NCBI GenBank assembly: GCA_013152815.1
Contig: JAADFO010000044.1
Span: 1-55,942, forward strand
Direction: 5' to 3'
Length of the DNA: 55,942 nucleotides
Source of the DNA: Nanobdellati archaeon
GTDB taxonomy: Archaea; Nanobdellota; Nanobdellia; Woesearchaeales; JAADFO01
Of the stretch, positions 8,816 through 16,478 are shown in pieces (within the stretch, counting starts at the first letter, position 1; the number at the start of each line of letters is the position of its first letter). A program made the translations under genes and the position numbers. The notes under the pieces were generated by a model that saw only the letters and a program-made list of their open reading frames with translations, had not been told where the DNA came from and did not search any database.

Positions 8816-9568
8816 ATGACGCCAAACTGGAATATTGACAGTAAAGACCCCTTAGTTCTTTCTCCTGCAGATATGCCTCCTCTTGAGCATCTTGTCAAGA
8901 ACATGGAGACCTATGGCTTCCAGTCCCCTGATTCTGGTCCGCCTATCGGAGGAGACCCTCTCAAAGGAGACCGTTTCACCAGCAAAGCGATCTATAACCT
9001 TCACGAGCTCCTCAATCTTCTCGACGGAAAATACCAGACCCATGACAGCACCCTGCTATCCCAGGCCATCATCAAAGAGGATCCCCCTGATAGGACGCAG
9101 GAGAGCGAGCGGCTCCTCTCCTATATCCTGCGCCCTCAGCAGATCTTTGACCATCCGGATGACCATGACCTTCTTGTCATCAAAAGAAAGACAAGCGGTG
9201 ACAAGACCTGCTTCCTCATAGCCTATGACCGTCAGGCAGAGCCCTCCTCTGCTACGTCGATGGCACCACCTCCTTTCTTCAAGACAAACTATGCGATCTT
9301 CCAGAACGGAAGCTTCATCCAGGTCCTTCTGAAAGAGCTGGAAAAGAGCCCCTCTGGTGGAGAAAGCAGATACAGCCTCATCGTCATGCACGATCAGGAA
9401 AAGATTTATGACGATCAGTTGGTCATGTCCAATCCGCAGGCCACGGCCTTCATCCCTCTGCTTTTCCGTCAATATGTGGTCTCTTCAGCGACCACAGACA
9501 ATCAGGCGTTCCTAAACACATATATATTGCCCGCACTCTCTCAGACCCATGCCAGCAGAACTTCTTGA
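8816..9568 (+). CDS. Protein of unknown function between glyA and folD
   Basis: This is a 250-residue soluble protein that I do not recognise. It begins MTPNWNIDSKDPLVL, has no signal peptide or membrane helix, and contains a mildly hydrophobic middle (HDLLVIKRKTSGDKTCFLIA, then YAIFQNGSFIQVLLKEL) that could be a small alpha/beta fold. Codon use matches neighbouring genes. A GTG at 8813 is an alternative start. The last 20 bases overlap folD, whose TATA box lies inside this ORF. Position in a folate/purine block suggests, but does not show, a link to one-carbon metabolism. Confidence 0.65.
   Translation: MTPNWNIDSKDPLVLSPADMPPLEHLVKNMETYGFQSPDSGPPIGGDPLKGDRFTSKAIYNLHELLNLLDGKYQTHDSTLLSQAIIKEDPPDRTQESERLLSYILRPQQIFDHPDDHDLLVIKRKTSGDKTCFLIAYDRQAEPSSATSMAPPPFFKTNYAIFQNGSFIQVLLKELEKSPSGGESRYSLIVMHDQEKIYDDQLVMSNPQATAFIPLLFRQYVVSSATTDNQAFLNTYILPALSQTHASRTS
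9521..9528 (+). promoter_or_regulatory. TATA box of folD inside the upstream ORF
   Basis: TATATATT lies 25 bp before the folD ATG, within the coding end of the unknown protein. It would give folD its own leaderless transcript in addition to any read-through from glyA. Confidence 0.55.
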
Positions 9569-10385
9569 AGGGAAGATCGTCGCAGAGAAGGTCCTCCGGG
9601 AGCTTTCCACAGCCCTTTCTTCATTGGTGCAGAGACCAGGGCTGGCCATCATCCAGGTCGGTGAGGATCCTGCATCCCTGATCTATGTGCGGAAGAAGGT
9701 CGAGGCCTGCGCCCGGTGGGGGCTGAAGGCGGAACGCATAGGTTTCCCCCTCGACGTGACCATCAGGACTCTGCAGGCGAAGATAGAAGAGCTTAACGCC
9801 CGGGAGGACGTCGACGGCATCATCGTGCAGCTTCCCCTGCCTCTCCATCTCGATGTGGAGGCCATCGTCAGGGTCATCAGTCCGGACAAGGATGTCGACG
9901 GCTTCCATCCTCTCAACATCGGTCTCCTGACCAGGAAAACGCCACGCTTCATCCCCGGGACGCCTCTCGGCATTCTCCATATGCTCAAGCACCATCATAT
10001 CCCTGTCGCAGGAAAACATGCGGTCATCGTGGGACGGAGCAACATCGTCGGCAGGCCCCTGGCCCAGCTTCTCCTCAACCATGATGCGACGGTCACGGTC
10101 TGCCATTCAAAGACAAAAGAGCTTGCCTCCCTGACTGTCCAGGCCGACATACTCATCTCTGCAGTAGGGAAGCCCGGTCTCATCACCTCTGCAATGGTGA
10201 AGCAGGATGCCGTTGTCATCGATGTGGGGACCTCACGGGTTGACGGAAAGCTTCGGGGTGACGTGGATTTTGAAGAGGTCAGAAAAAAGGCCTCTTTCAT
10301 CACTCCTGTTCCCGGAGGCGTCGGTCCCATGACCGTGGCCATGCTCATGAAGAACACCGTCGATGCCTATCGAAGACGGCATTGA
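9549..10385 (+). CDS. folD: Methylenetetrahydrofolate dehydrogenase / methenyltetrahydrofolate cyclohydrolase
   Basis: FolD oxidises 5,10-methylene-THF and hydrolyses the product to 10-formyl-THF, the formyl donor in purine synthesis. The 278-residue protein has the substrate-binding YVRKKVEAC (catalytic Lys in YxxxK), DGIIVQLPLP, PDKDVDGFHPLNIG, the cofactor site GRSNIVGRPLAQLLL, and PVPGGVGPMTVAML at the C-terminus. Length and motifs are typical. A TATA at 9521-9528 supports the ATG at 9549. Finding folD beside glyA and MTHFS indicates use of folate-type rather than only methanopterin-type C1 carriers. Confidence 0.95.
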   Translation: MPAELLEGKIVAEKVLRELSTALSSLVQRPGLAIIQVGEDPASLIYVRKKVEACARWGLKAERIGFPLDVTIRTLQAKIEELNAREDVDGIIVQLPLPLHLDVEAIVRVISPDKDVDGFHPLNIGLLTRKTPRFIPGTPLGILHMLKHHHIPVAGKHAVIVGRSNIVGRPLAQLLLNHDATVTVCHSKTKELASLTVQADILISAVGKPGLITSAMVKQDAVVIDVGTSRVDGKLRGDVDFEEVRKKASFITPVPGGVGPMTVAMLMKNTVDAYRRRH

Positions 10386-10489
10386 ACGCTTTTTCTGTTC
10401 GTTCTGTCCTGCAGAAAACACTGTCAAGACACTATCGATACGCATATGCACATCACGAGAAAACAGAAGAACAGGGATCTGGAACCTGT

Positions 10490-11074
10490 TCAGTCTTTCT
10501 TTTCTTTCTTGTCGTCGGGCTTTGCATCCTTGGCAGGGGATTTCTCTTCCTTCCCGGCAGGAGGTGAAGTTTCCTTGTCTTTCTTCTCTTCCTGCTTCTG
10601 GACCTTATCTTCTTTTTTCTTTTCTTCTTTTTTCGGCCCTTCTTTCTTTTCCGCTGCCTGCCCTTTGGTCTCTTCCTTGGTCTGTTCCTTGGGCTCTTCG
10701 GCAGGTTTCTCTTCGAGGGGAGCCTTACCTACCTTGACGACCTTGAGGTTCACCTGCGCAGTCTTGGTGTAGATCTGGTTCCCTGCGACGGTCTTCCGCT
10801 GCTTTATCCCCTTGTCTTTCCGCTTGAGACCGATGCCCTCGACAGCGAGGATCTGTTTCTTCTGGTTGCCGTCCACATCCCATCTCATGGGGAATCCGGC
10901 AGCATCAGAACCGCCGGTGATCAGGAACTCATAGCCCTCCAGTCCGAAGGCATCCCCTTTGACCGTCTCCTTGATCTTCTTGCCGTAGAGAGACCTGCTC
11001 TGGGTCTCGTCCAGGACCTTCTGATGGCTCTTTCCGGTCTTGGGATCGCTGATGATGATTTTCAGTTCTGCCAT
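10490..11074 (-). CDS. rps6e: Ribosomal protein eS6 with long charged C-terminal tail
   Basis: eS6 is a small-subunit ribosomal protein. The first ~125 residues (MAELKIIISDPKTGKSHQKV..., GKKIKETVKGD, LITGGSDAAGFPMR, RKTVAGNQIYTKTAQVNLK) are a canonical archaeal eS6. About 70 residues of alternating Lys/Glu (EEKPAEEPKEQTKEETKG and onward) follow, ending KKEKKD. This tail is unusual for archaea and resembles in composition the extended tails of some other ribosomal proteins. The start at 11074 is chosen because conserved sequence begins there and GGAGGGTG lies just upstream; an in-frame upstream ATG at 11122 would add an unrelated peptide. Confidence 0.93.
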   Translation of the reverse strand: MAELKIIISDPKTGKSHQKVLDETQSRSLYGKKIKETVKGDAFGLEGYEFLITGGSDAAGFPMRWDVDGNQKKQILAVEGIGLKRKDKGIKQRKTVAGNQIYTKTAQVNLKVVKVGKAPLEEKPAEEPKEQTKEETKGQAAEKKEGPKKEEKKKEDKVQKQEEKKDKETSPPAGKEEKSPAKDAKPDDKKEKKD

Positions 11075-11165
11075 ATTATGCACCCTCCGAGTATGTCGAT
11101 GGTTCCTGAAATCCTGTTCCATTTAAAAAGGTTTGCTTCCCGTGCAGGGCCATCGGGAAAGAAGC

Positions 11166-11174
11166 ATTTATATA
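11166..11174 (+). promoter_or_regulatory. TATA box of the NOG1-type GTPase gene
   Basis: ATTTATATA, centred 28 bp before the ATG at 11198. It decides the start against the longer open frame beginning at 11024. Confidence 0.6.
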
Positions 11175-11197
11175 TGGACTGCTCTGCTCCATTCCCC

Positions 11198-12163
11198 ATG
11201 AACTTCCAGGATCTCCAACGGGTCGAGACCTTCCAGACCTATCTGGACCTTGCCCTTCGGAAAGGGCGAGAGTCTCGTGCAGGCATGAAACGGCCAGGAC
11301 GGAAAGTGGCTCCCATCGACGTCATCAAGAACAAGGAGCTGCTGCGTCTTTCTACCGTCAACAAGACCATCAGCCGCGCTTTGAACAGGATATTGACCCG
11401 GTTCCCGACCCTCGACCACCTCCCTCCCTTCTATCTGAGCCTCCTCAAGGCGACGCTGGAATACTCCCAGGTGAAGAAGAGCCTGGGGGCGTTGAACTGG
11501 GCGGTGGGGAAGGTCAACACGTTCACGACGCTCTACACGGTGAAGCTGAAGAAGGCGCGTGAGCTTTCCCTTGTCCATCATCTGCCCAAAGAGTATGTGG
11601 GCAGGATATCGTCGGTGATGCGTCAGATAGCAGATCCTCTGATCTATCTGGAAGAGGTCAGGAAGGTCATGAAACGCTATCCTGCGATAAAGACCGAGCT
11701 TCCCACGGTGGCCATCTACGGCTTCCCGAACGTCGGCAAGACCACCCTGCTGACGAAGCTCACCCGGTCGACGCCGGAGATCAATTCCTATGCATTCACC
11801 ACGCGAAACATCAACGTGGGCAACATCAGAATGGAGAACAGGACGATACAGGTGGTGGACACGCCGGGAATTCTTGACAGGGAGAAAAAGATGAACAGCA
11901 TCGAGATGCAGGCAGAGCTCGTCCTCAAGCACGTTGCCAATGTCATCGTCTATGTCTATGACCTCACTGAACCCTATCCTCTGAAGGACCAGAAGAAGCT
12001 CTATGCACGGGTGCGCAAGCAATATCCTGCCCTCCCGATCATCCCCTATCTGAGCAAGGTCGATATCCTCGAAGCAGGCAAGATAGCAGCTTCAGGATTG
12101 AAATGCCTTACCGATTATAAGATGGTAGAAAAAGAGATTCTCAGGCGGCTGCGCGTTCGATGA
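11198..12163 (+). CDS. NOG1-family (Obg-like) GTPase
   Basis: NOG1 proteins are GTPases of the Obg superfamily that act in assembly of the large ribosomal subunit. The 321-residue protein has an N-terminal helical domain (~160 residues) followed by the G domain. G1 is GFPNVGKTTLLTKLT, switch region FTTRNINVG, G3 VDTPGILDRE, and G4 reads LSKVD instead of the usual NKxD. It lacks the long C-terminal extension of eukaryotic Nog1, as expected for archaea. The start at 11198 is fixed by the TATA at 11166-11174. The gene is divergent from eS6, and its last 23 bases overlap the end of the convergent uL16 gene. Confidence 0.9.
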   Translation: MNFQDLQRVETFQTYLDLALRKGRESRAGMKRPGRKVAPIDVIKNKELLRLSTVNKTISRALNRILTRFPTLDHLPPFYLSLLKATLEYSQVKKSLGALNWAVGKVNTFTTLYTVKLKKARELSLVHHLPKEYVGRISSVMRQIADPLIYLEEVRKVMKRYPAIKTELPTVAIYGFPNVGKTTLLTKLTRSTPEINSYAFTTRNINVGNIRMENRTIQVVDTPGILDREKKMNSIEMQAELVLKHVANVIVYVYDLTEPYPLKDQKKLYARVRKQYPALPIIPYLSKVDILEAGKIAASGLKCLTDYKMVEKEILRRLRVR

Positions 12164-12665
12164 CCTGGCAGGCGCAGGGAAGCTTGTAGGCTGCCTTCTT
12201 GAGCGCCTGCTTGGCGAGATTGATGTTGCTCTTGTCCACCGACGCTGTGAAGAGCACCTGTCCTTCCTTGACCCTGGCTGCCGAGCCTATGGGCTTGCCG
12301 AAGCTCATCTTCATCCCGGTGCTCATACGGTCTGCTCCTGCTCCTGATGCCAGCGGGTTCTCACGGAGGATATGATGAGGATAGATCCTGATGCGAAGGT
12401 TGAAGCCGACCTTGCTGACAGCCCCTTCAAGCACCCTGTTGGCTGCGAGCCTTGCCGATTCGATGGCGTTGTGCCGTATCTGCAGGCTATCCTTGGACAC
12501 CAGGTCGATGGTGTGAGCGAATCTCTTGGAGAGGTTGCCCATGTCATAGCGGACTACCTTGCTGTTGGGCATCGCCTTGATGTAGGACTTCTCACGGAAC
12601 TTGGATCTCCTGGTATAGGGCCGTTCGATGCTCCTGTAGGCGCATGCTTTCCTCAGTTTTGCCAT
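12141..12665 (-). CDS. rpl10e: Ribosomal protein uL16 (L10e)
   Basis: This large-subunit protein binds near the A-site tRNA elbow. The 174-residue sequence begins MAKLRKACAYRSIERPYTRRS and contains RIYPHHILRENPLASGAGAD and RMSTGMKMSFGKPIGSAARV, all diagnostic of archaeal/eukaryal L10e. Length is normal. TTTATAAAA at 12688-12696 lies 27 bp upstream, indicating a leaderless mRNA. Its 3' end overlaps the convergent NOG1-type gene. Confidence 0.96.
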   Translation of the reverse strand: MAKLRKACAYRSIERPYTRRSKFREKSYIKAMPNSKVVRYDMGNLSKRFAHTIDLVSKDSLQIRHNAIESARLAANRVLEGAVSKVGFNLRIRIYPHHILRENPLASGAGADRMSTGMKMSFGKPIGSAARVKEGQVLFTASVDKSNINLAKQALKKAAYKLPCACQVIERAAA

Positions 12666-12687
12666 CTTCTCGAGTGATTATGAGCTG

Positions 12688-12696
12688 TTTATAAAA
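12688..12696 (-). promoter_or_regulatory. TATA box of rpl10e
   Basis: TTTTATAAA on the minus strand, 27 bp before the ATG at 12665. Confidence 0.6.
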
Positions 12697-12744
12697 CTTT
12701 CTTTTTGCTTCCCAAAGCAGAAACAAAAGGCCAAAAACAAAAGG

Positions 12745-12753
12745 TTTATAAAG
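12745..12753 (+). promoter_or_regulatory. Promoter of the exported-protein operon
   Basis: TTTATAAAG, about 83 bp before the first ATG (12832). The implied leader of roughly 55 nt carries GAGGTG at 12818-12823, so this transcript is not leaderless, unlike most neighbours. Confidence 0.5.
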
Positions 12754-12831
12754 AAAAAGTTCCAAGGAATATCTAGATTAGTCACAAGTTGGTTATGAAA
12801 TCCGTATCCTGTGAAAAGAGGTGTTGATGCA

Positions 12832-13410
12832 ATGGTTCACTCTATCTGGAAAAAAGGTTCATTGAATCTTTCTATAGAAGCTATCGTCATCCTCATCATG
12901 GCCATCACCATGCTGGGCCTTGGCTTGGGTTTTATCCGGGACAAGTTCGGGAACGCGGGCAATCTCATAAGCGATGTGCAGCAGAAGGTCCGTGAGGATG
13001 TCCAACGGGACCTCTCCAATTCCAACAAGAAGGTCTCCTTCCCGAAGACCGAGTTCAAGCTTGCGTCAGGAGACTCTGAGGTTGCCCTGGTCGGCATCAA
13101 GAACGATGGAGACGCGAAGCAGGATTTCTTTGTTTCCATCGAGATGCAGGATAGCAGTGGAGACATGGTTTCCTGGGATAACCCGTCCCTTGGAACGCCT
13201 CTGCCTGGTGATTTCACCTTCTCTTCAACCTATGACCAGATCGCTCCTGGAGCTATCCAACTGATACCCATAAAGATAAGAGCCAATCCCAATCCTGCCA
13301 CAACAAAAGCATCTTACATATACAAGCTTTCCTTGTGCACTGGAGATCCATGTGGCACATCCAACAGCAAGGTTTTTGCCACTAAGAATTTCTTTCTGAA
13401 GATAATCTAA
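12832..13410 (+). CDS. Pilin-like exported protein with N-terminal membrane helix (paralogue A)
   Basis: The 192-residue protein starts MVHSIWKKGSLNLSIEAIV and runs into a 20-residue hydrophobic segment (ILIMAITMLGLGLGFI). A beta-rich ectodomain of about 140 residues follows, containing one Cys pair (CTGDPC). The N-terminus resembles archaeal class III pilin signals, but E5 of the mature form is not in the canonical position. It is closely related to the next gene: both share AIVIL(I/V)MAITMLGLGLGFI, then RDKFG and DVQQKV. The ATG at 12832 is preferred because GAGGTG lies eight bases upstream; GTG at 12811 is an alternative. It is probably a surface or pseudopilus component, but the function is not established. 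Confidence 0.75.
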   Translation: MVHSIWKKGSLNLSIEAIVILIMAITMLGLGLGFIRDKFGNAGNLISDVQQKVREDVQRDLSNSNKKVSFPKTEFKLASGDSEVALVGIKNDGDAKQDFFVSIEMQDSSGDMVSWDNPSLGTPLPGDFTFSSTYDQIAPGAIQLIPIKIRANPNPATTKASYIYKLSLCTGDPCGTSNSKVFATKNFFLKII

Positions 13411-13419
13411 GGTGATCCC

Positions 13420-14061
13420 ATGAAACGAACCATCCACCGGAAAAGAAGGAAGAAAGCATCCCTCAACATCGCGATCAATGCCATCGTCATCCTCGTCATG
13501 GCCATCACCATGCTAGGCCTTGGCCTGGGTTTCATCCGGGACAAGTTCGGCAGTGCAGGCGACCTTCTCGACGATGTGCAGCAGAAGGTGAAAGAAGGCA
13601 TCATCGAGGATTTCTCCTCAGGACCATCCATAATCTCCTTTCCTAAATCGACCTTCAAGATTTCCGCAGGGGATTCTCTTGTGATTGCAGCAGGCATAAA
13701 AAATCAGGAAGAGACAGCGAAAAACTTCGGTGTCGAACTTATCGCTTTAAATCAGGATACAGTTGATGCAGCAGGAGTAAGTAATGCTGGTGACCCCATC
13801 GATTCTGATGCTGATCAGGCATTGAGTTTCCAGTATATCTATGGTTATGATGATATCGCTCCCAATGATTATCGCATCGTACCCATAAAGATCATGACCA
13901 AAACAGGAACCGCTGTTCTGAATAAAGGCCAAACATTCTTTGTCCGTTTCCGGGTCTGTGATGAAGGCGCTGCGACTACTGGTGTGCCTGCTGAACAATG
14001 CAGCAAATCTGGTTCCTATACGACCTATGCACAGAAGGAATTTTTCATCGAGATAATATGA
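13420..14061 (+). CDS. Pilin-like exported protein with N-terminal membrane helix (paralogue B)
   Basis: The 213-residue paralogue of the preceding protein has basic residues (MKRTIHRKRRKKASLN), then the same hydrophobic helix and GLGFIRDKFG, followed by a divergent ectodomain ending FFIEII. The upstream protein ends FFLKII, so both share a final beta strand. The SD AAGGTGATCC overlaps the stop codon of the upstream gene, an excellent match to the archaeal 16S tail, so the two are co-translated. The ectodomain is acidic and contains two cysteines (RVCDEG, AEQCSKS). Tandem duplication is evident; the role is unknown. Confidence 0.75.
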   Translation: MKRTIHRKRRKKASLNIAINAIVILVMAITMLGLGLGFIRDKFGSAGDLLDDVQQKVKEGIIEDFSSGPSIISFPKSTFKISAGDSLVIAAGIKNQEETAKNFGVELIALNQDTVDAAGVSNAGDPIDSDADQALSFQYIYGYDDIAPNDYRIVPIKIMTKTGTAVLNKGQTFFVRFRVCDEGAATTGVPAEQCSKSGSYTTYAQKEFFIEII

Positions 14062-14086
14062 TACGAGGGATACGAGGTGTTTAATC

Positions 14087-14320
14087 ATGGCTAAAATGAA
14101 GAAGAGGCTCACACAAAGCGAAGAGTTCGAGATCATGAAGCTGGTCCTGGACAAGTTCCTCTGGCTCGGCTTCGCCATCATGACCTATGGGTTGTGGGCG
14201 ATGATCTCTGACAATGTCACCCATGGCATCATGCGGGGATTGTCCTTCATGATCGCGGGCGCCATCGTCCTGATACTGTTCATGATGCTCCTGGTCAAGG
14301 AGTATGAGATCCTCAAATGA
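14087..14320 (+). CDS. Small two-helix membrane protein, 77 aa
   Basis: A charged N-terminus (MAKMKKRLTQSEEFEIMKLV) is followed by two membrane segments, LWLGFAIMTYGLWAMI and GLSFMIAGAIVLILFMMLLV, and a short charged end. GAGGTG at 14074-14079 is the SD. It is the third gene of the exported-protein operon and could be a membrane partner or assembly factor for the two pilin-like proteins. I do not recognise a named family. Confidence 0.7.
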   Translation: MAKMKKRLTQSEEFEIMKLVLDKFLWLGFAIMTYGLWAMISDNVTHGIMRGLSFMIAGAIVLILFMMLLVKEYEILK

Positions 14321-14326
14321 GCGGTC

Positions 14327-14345
14327 TTTTTTTCTTTTTCCATAA
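14327..14345 (+). terminator. T-rich putative terminator after the small membrane protein
   Basis: TCTTTTTTTCTTTTTCC directly follows the stop at 14320 with no strong hairpin, as is typical of archaeal oligo-T terminators. A new TATA box (14365-14373) comes next. Confidence 0.4.
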
Positions 14346-14364
14346 CTTTTCTTTTTCCCATAAC

Positions 14365-14373
14365 TTTTATATA
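14365..14373 (+). promoter_or_regulatory. TATA box upstream of the Cys-rich lipoprotein
   Basis: TTTTATATA lies 27 bp before an ATG at 14396. That ATG is out of frame with the lipoprotein by one base, which is the main clue to a frameshift in the signal peptide. Confidence 0.5.
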
Positions 14374-14469
14374 TGAGCGTGCCTGATCTTCATCCATGCT
14401 GAGGGACCATCCAAGAAACCATAGAAAAGGTGATAGAGGATCAGACGTCTGCTATTAATTCTCATCGTC

Positions 14470-15888
14470 TTGTCGCTTGTTGCAGCCATCGTGCTGACCG
14501 CCTGTTCGTCTCCCCAGTGCGAGGCCGACAGCGGCTGCAATGACCAGAACGCCTGCACCATAGATAAATGCAATGCAGAGGGGCTCTGCGCCCACCGGAA
14601 GATCGCCGGCTGCACCTGCGGCGACCAGACCTGTGACCCGAAGATAAACGAGAACAGCTGCACCTGCCCTACTGACTGCGGTCCCTGCACCGGTGCAGAG
14701 AATCCCTATGTGGAGAAGTACTGCGCCGACGTCAACGGCAAGCAAACCTGTGTCTCTGGTGTTCCTCCCTCGAAGATCGATCAGAAGAGCATCTCTGACA
14801 AGATAGACACACGGAAGTTCGTCATGACCGCAACCTACTACTACGACAATCCCTTCGACGTCTCCCGCGCGGTCTTCAACGTGCACATCGTGCTCGACAA
14901 GCTCAACACCGGCGTCAAGCAGCCGAAGATCACAAAGATCAAGGTCCTGGAGAAGCTGGACCGGAGAGGACGGGAGCTCAACATCCTGGGCGAGAAAGAG
15001 GTCGATAAGGTCCTCTGGAGCAAGGATACCACCATCGACGAGGACATCATCCTCGACAAGGTCTCGGCCAACATGACCCCTGCCGAAAAGAGCCTGACCG
15101 TCAAGATGTCCTATGAATACCTGACGACCGTCCGGGGAGAGGACGTGGTGAACACCGGCGACTATGAGAAGCAGCTCTCTGACCCCATCACCCTGCTCGG
15201 CTCAGGACCCCCGAGCGTCTGTCCGTCGAGCTGTGATGACCAGAACTCCTGCACCCGGGACTACTGCCAGGCATCGACCGACTATTTCTGCGCCCATGAC
15301 CTGCTGAACAGGGCATGCTGCGGGAACAACGTCTGTGACGCAGGGGAGAACACCTGTCTCTGTCCAGAGGACTGCGGCTCCTGCGACCAGCTGGTCGGCG
15401 AGTATGTGGAATACGCCTGCGTCGACGATGCCTGCGTCACCAGGCTCCGTGATGCTGCGGTGGTCGAACCCATCACCCTCATCGACTCCAACCTGTGGAG
15501 CGACTTCAAGATCGACACCAAGACGACCTTCAACAAGCCTTTCAGCATCAAGGACGATGTCTTCACCATCGGTTTCGAGCTCATCAACAAGAAAGAAGGT
15601 GTCCGGGACATCCTCATAAAGAAGGCCCAGATGACCGACGGCAACGAGCTTCTCGGTGAGATAACCTTTGCCAAGGCCATGGATACGGTGGGGACGATCC
15701 AGATAGTAAAACTGCCCATGAACTTTGTCAAGAACATCGCTGACGAAGAAGAGAAGAACCTCCGGCTCAAGATCTACTATGACTATCAGCCGCCTCCGAA
15801 CAGCAAAGGAGAATACGGTCCCAAGCGCATCAACCAGATCTACACCATCAGCTACAGCAAGGTCATCTTCGTCAATCCCGAGGTCTGA
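14470..15888 (+). CDS. Cys-rich duplicated lipoprotein (apparent 5' frameshift)
   Basis: From the TTG at 14470 the frame reads SLVAAIVLTAC, a lipobox-like end of a signal peptide, then 460 residues. Two halves are duplicated: each begins with a motif of the type C-D-D-Q-N-x-C-T-x-D-x-C and continues with CGxxxCD...CTCPTDCGPC or CLCPEDCGSC, followed by about 150 residues of beta-rich sequence. The cysteine spacing resembles secreted repeat modules and suggests disulfide-bonded surface domains. No ATG or GTG precedes the hydrophobic core in frame. One inserted base near 14438 would join it to the ATG at 14396 and give a normal basic signal peptide. It is probably anchored by lipid on the cell surface. 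Confidence 0.75.
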   Translation: MSLVAAIVLTACSSPQCEADSGCNDQNACTIDKCNAEGLCAHRKIAGCTCGDQTCDPKINENSCTCPTDCGPCTGAENPYVEKYCADVNGKQTCVSGVPPSKIDQKSISDKIDTRKFVMTATYYYDNPFDVSRAVFNVHIVLDKLNTGVKQPKITKIKVLEKLDRRGRELNILGEKEVDKVLWSKDTTIDEDIILDKVSANMTPAEKSLTVKMSYEYLTTVRGEDVVNTGDYEKQLSDPITLLGSGPPSVCPSSCDDQNSCTRDYCQASTDYFCAHDLLNRACCGNNVCDAGENTCLCPEDCGSCDQLVGEYVEYACVDDACVTRLRDAAVVEPITLIDSNLWSDFKIDTKTTFNKPFSIKDDVFTIGFELINKKEGVRDILIKKAQMTDGNELLGEITFAKAMDTVGTIQIVKLPMNFVKNIADEEEKNLRLKIYYDYQPPPNSKGEYGPKRINQIYTISYSKVIFVNPEV

Positions 15889-15890
15889 AG

Positions 15891-16478
15891 ATGCAGAAGA
15901 AGGCAGCCATCGAGCTCTCCATCAACTTCATCGTCATCATCGTCATGTCGGTGGTCATCTTCGCCGGCGGCATCTTCATCGCGCAGAAGATGTTCAGCGG
16001 CGCCGACGATGTACTCAACGACCTTGACCAGCAGTCTGTGGCTCGGATAGAGTCCCTTCTCGACGATGGCGCACGAGTGGCCATCCCCTTCAAGACCAGG
16101 CAGGCTTCCCGGGGCGAGTCTGCGGTGTTCGGCATCGGCATACTGAACATACTAAAGACGCCCACTGATTTCACCATCGAGGTGGAATTCGACAGCGCCT
16201 ACGACGGAGACACTCTTCTCTGCGACAGCAGCAGCAATCCGACAGGCTGCACTCCTGCTGCAACATCATGGAACACTCCTGACGATTGGCCCATCTATGA
16301 TACCCAGCCGCACACGCTGAAGACCAACCAGAAGGATGTCTATCGCATACTCGTCAAAGTTCCTGACGATGCCACGAGCGGGACCTATATCTTCAATGTC
16401 AAAGTAACTTATGAAGATTCCCCCGGTAATCCCATCTCCTACGACCCGCTAAGAAAGCTTCTCGTCAATGTGCCCTAA
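15891..16478 (+). CDS. Pilin-like exported protein with N-terminal membrane helix (paralogue C)
   Basis: The 195-residue protein begins MQKKAAIELSINFIVIIVM, a basic start with a KKA|AIELS processing-like site and Glu near mature position 3. The rest of the helix (SVVIFAGGIFIAQKMF) and a beta-rich ectodomain ending LLVNVP follow. It is more distant from the two paralogues at 12832 and 13420 but has the same architecture, including the helix-linker-ectodomain order and a Cys pair (CDSSSNPTGC). It starts two bases after the lipoprotein stop, so the two are co-transcribed. The stop codon overlaps that of the convergent tpiA (CTAA, 16475-16478). Confidence 0.75.
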   Translation: MQKKAAIELSINFIVIIVMSVVIFAGGIFIAQKMFSGADDVLNDLDQQSVARIESLLDDGARVAIPFKTRQASRGESAVFGIGILNILKTPTDFTIEVEFDSAYDGDTLLCDSSSNPTGCTPAATSWNTPDDWPIYDTQPHTLKTNQKDVYRILVKVPDDATSGTYIFNVKVTYEDSPGNPISYDPLRKLLVNVP

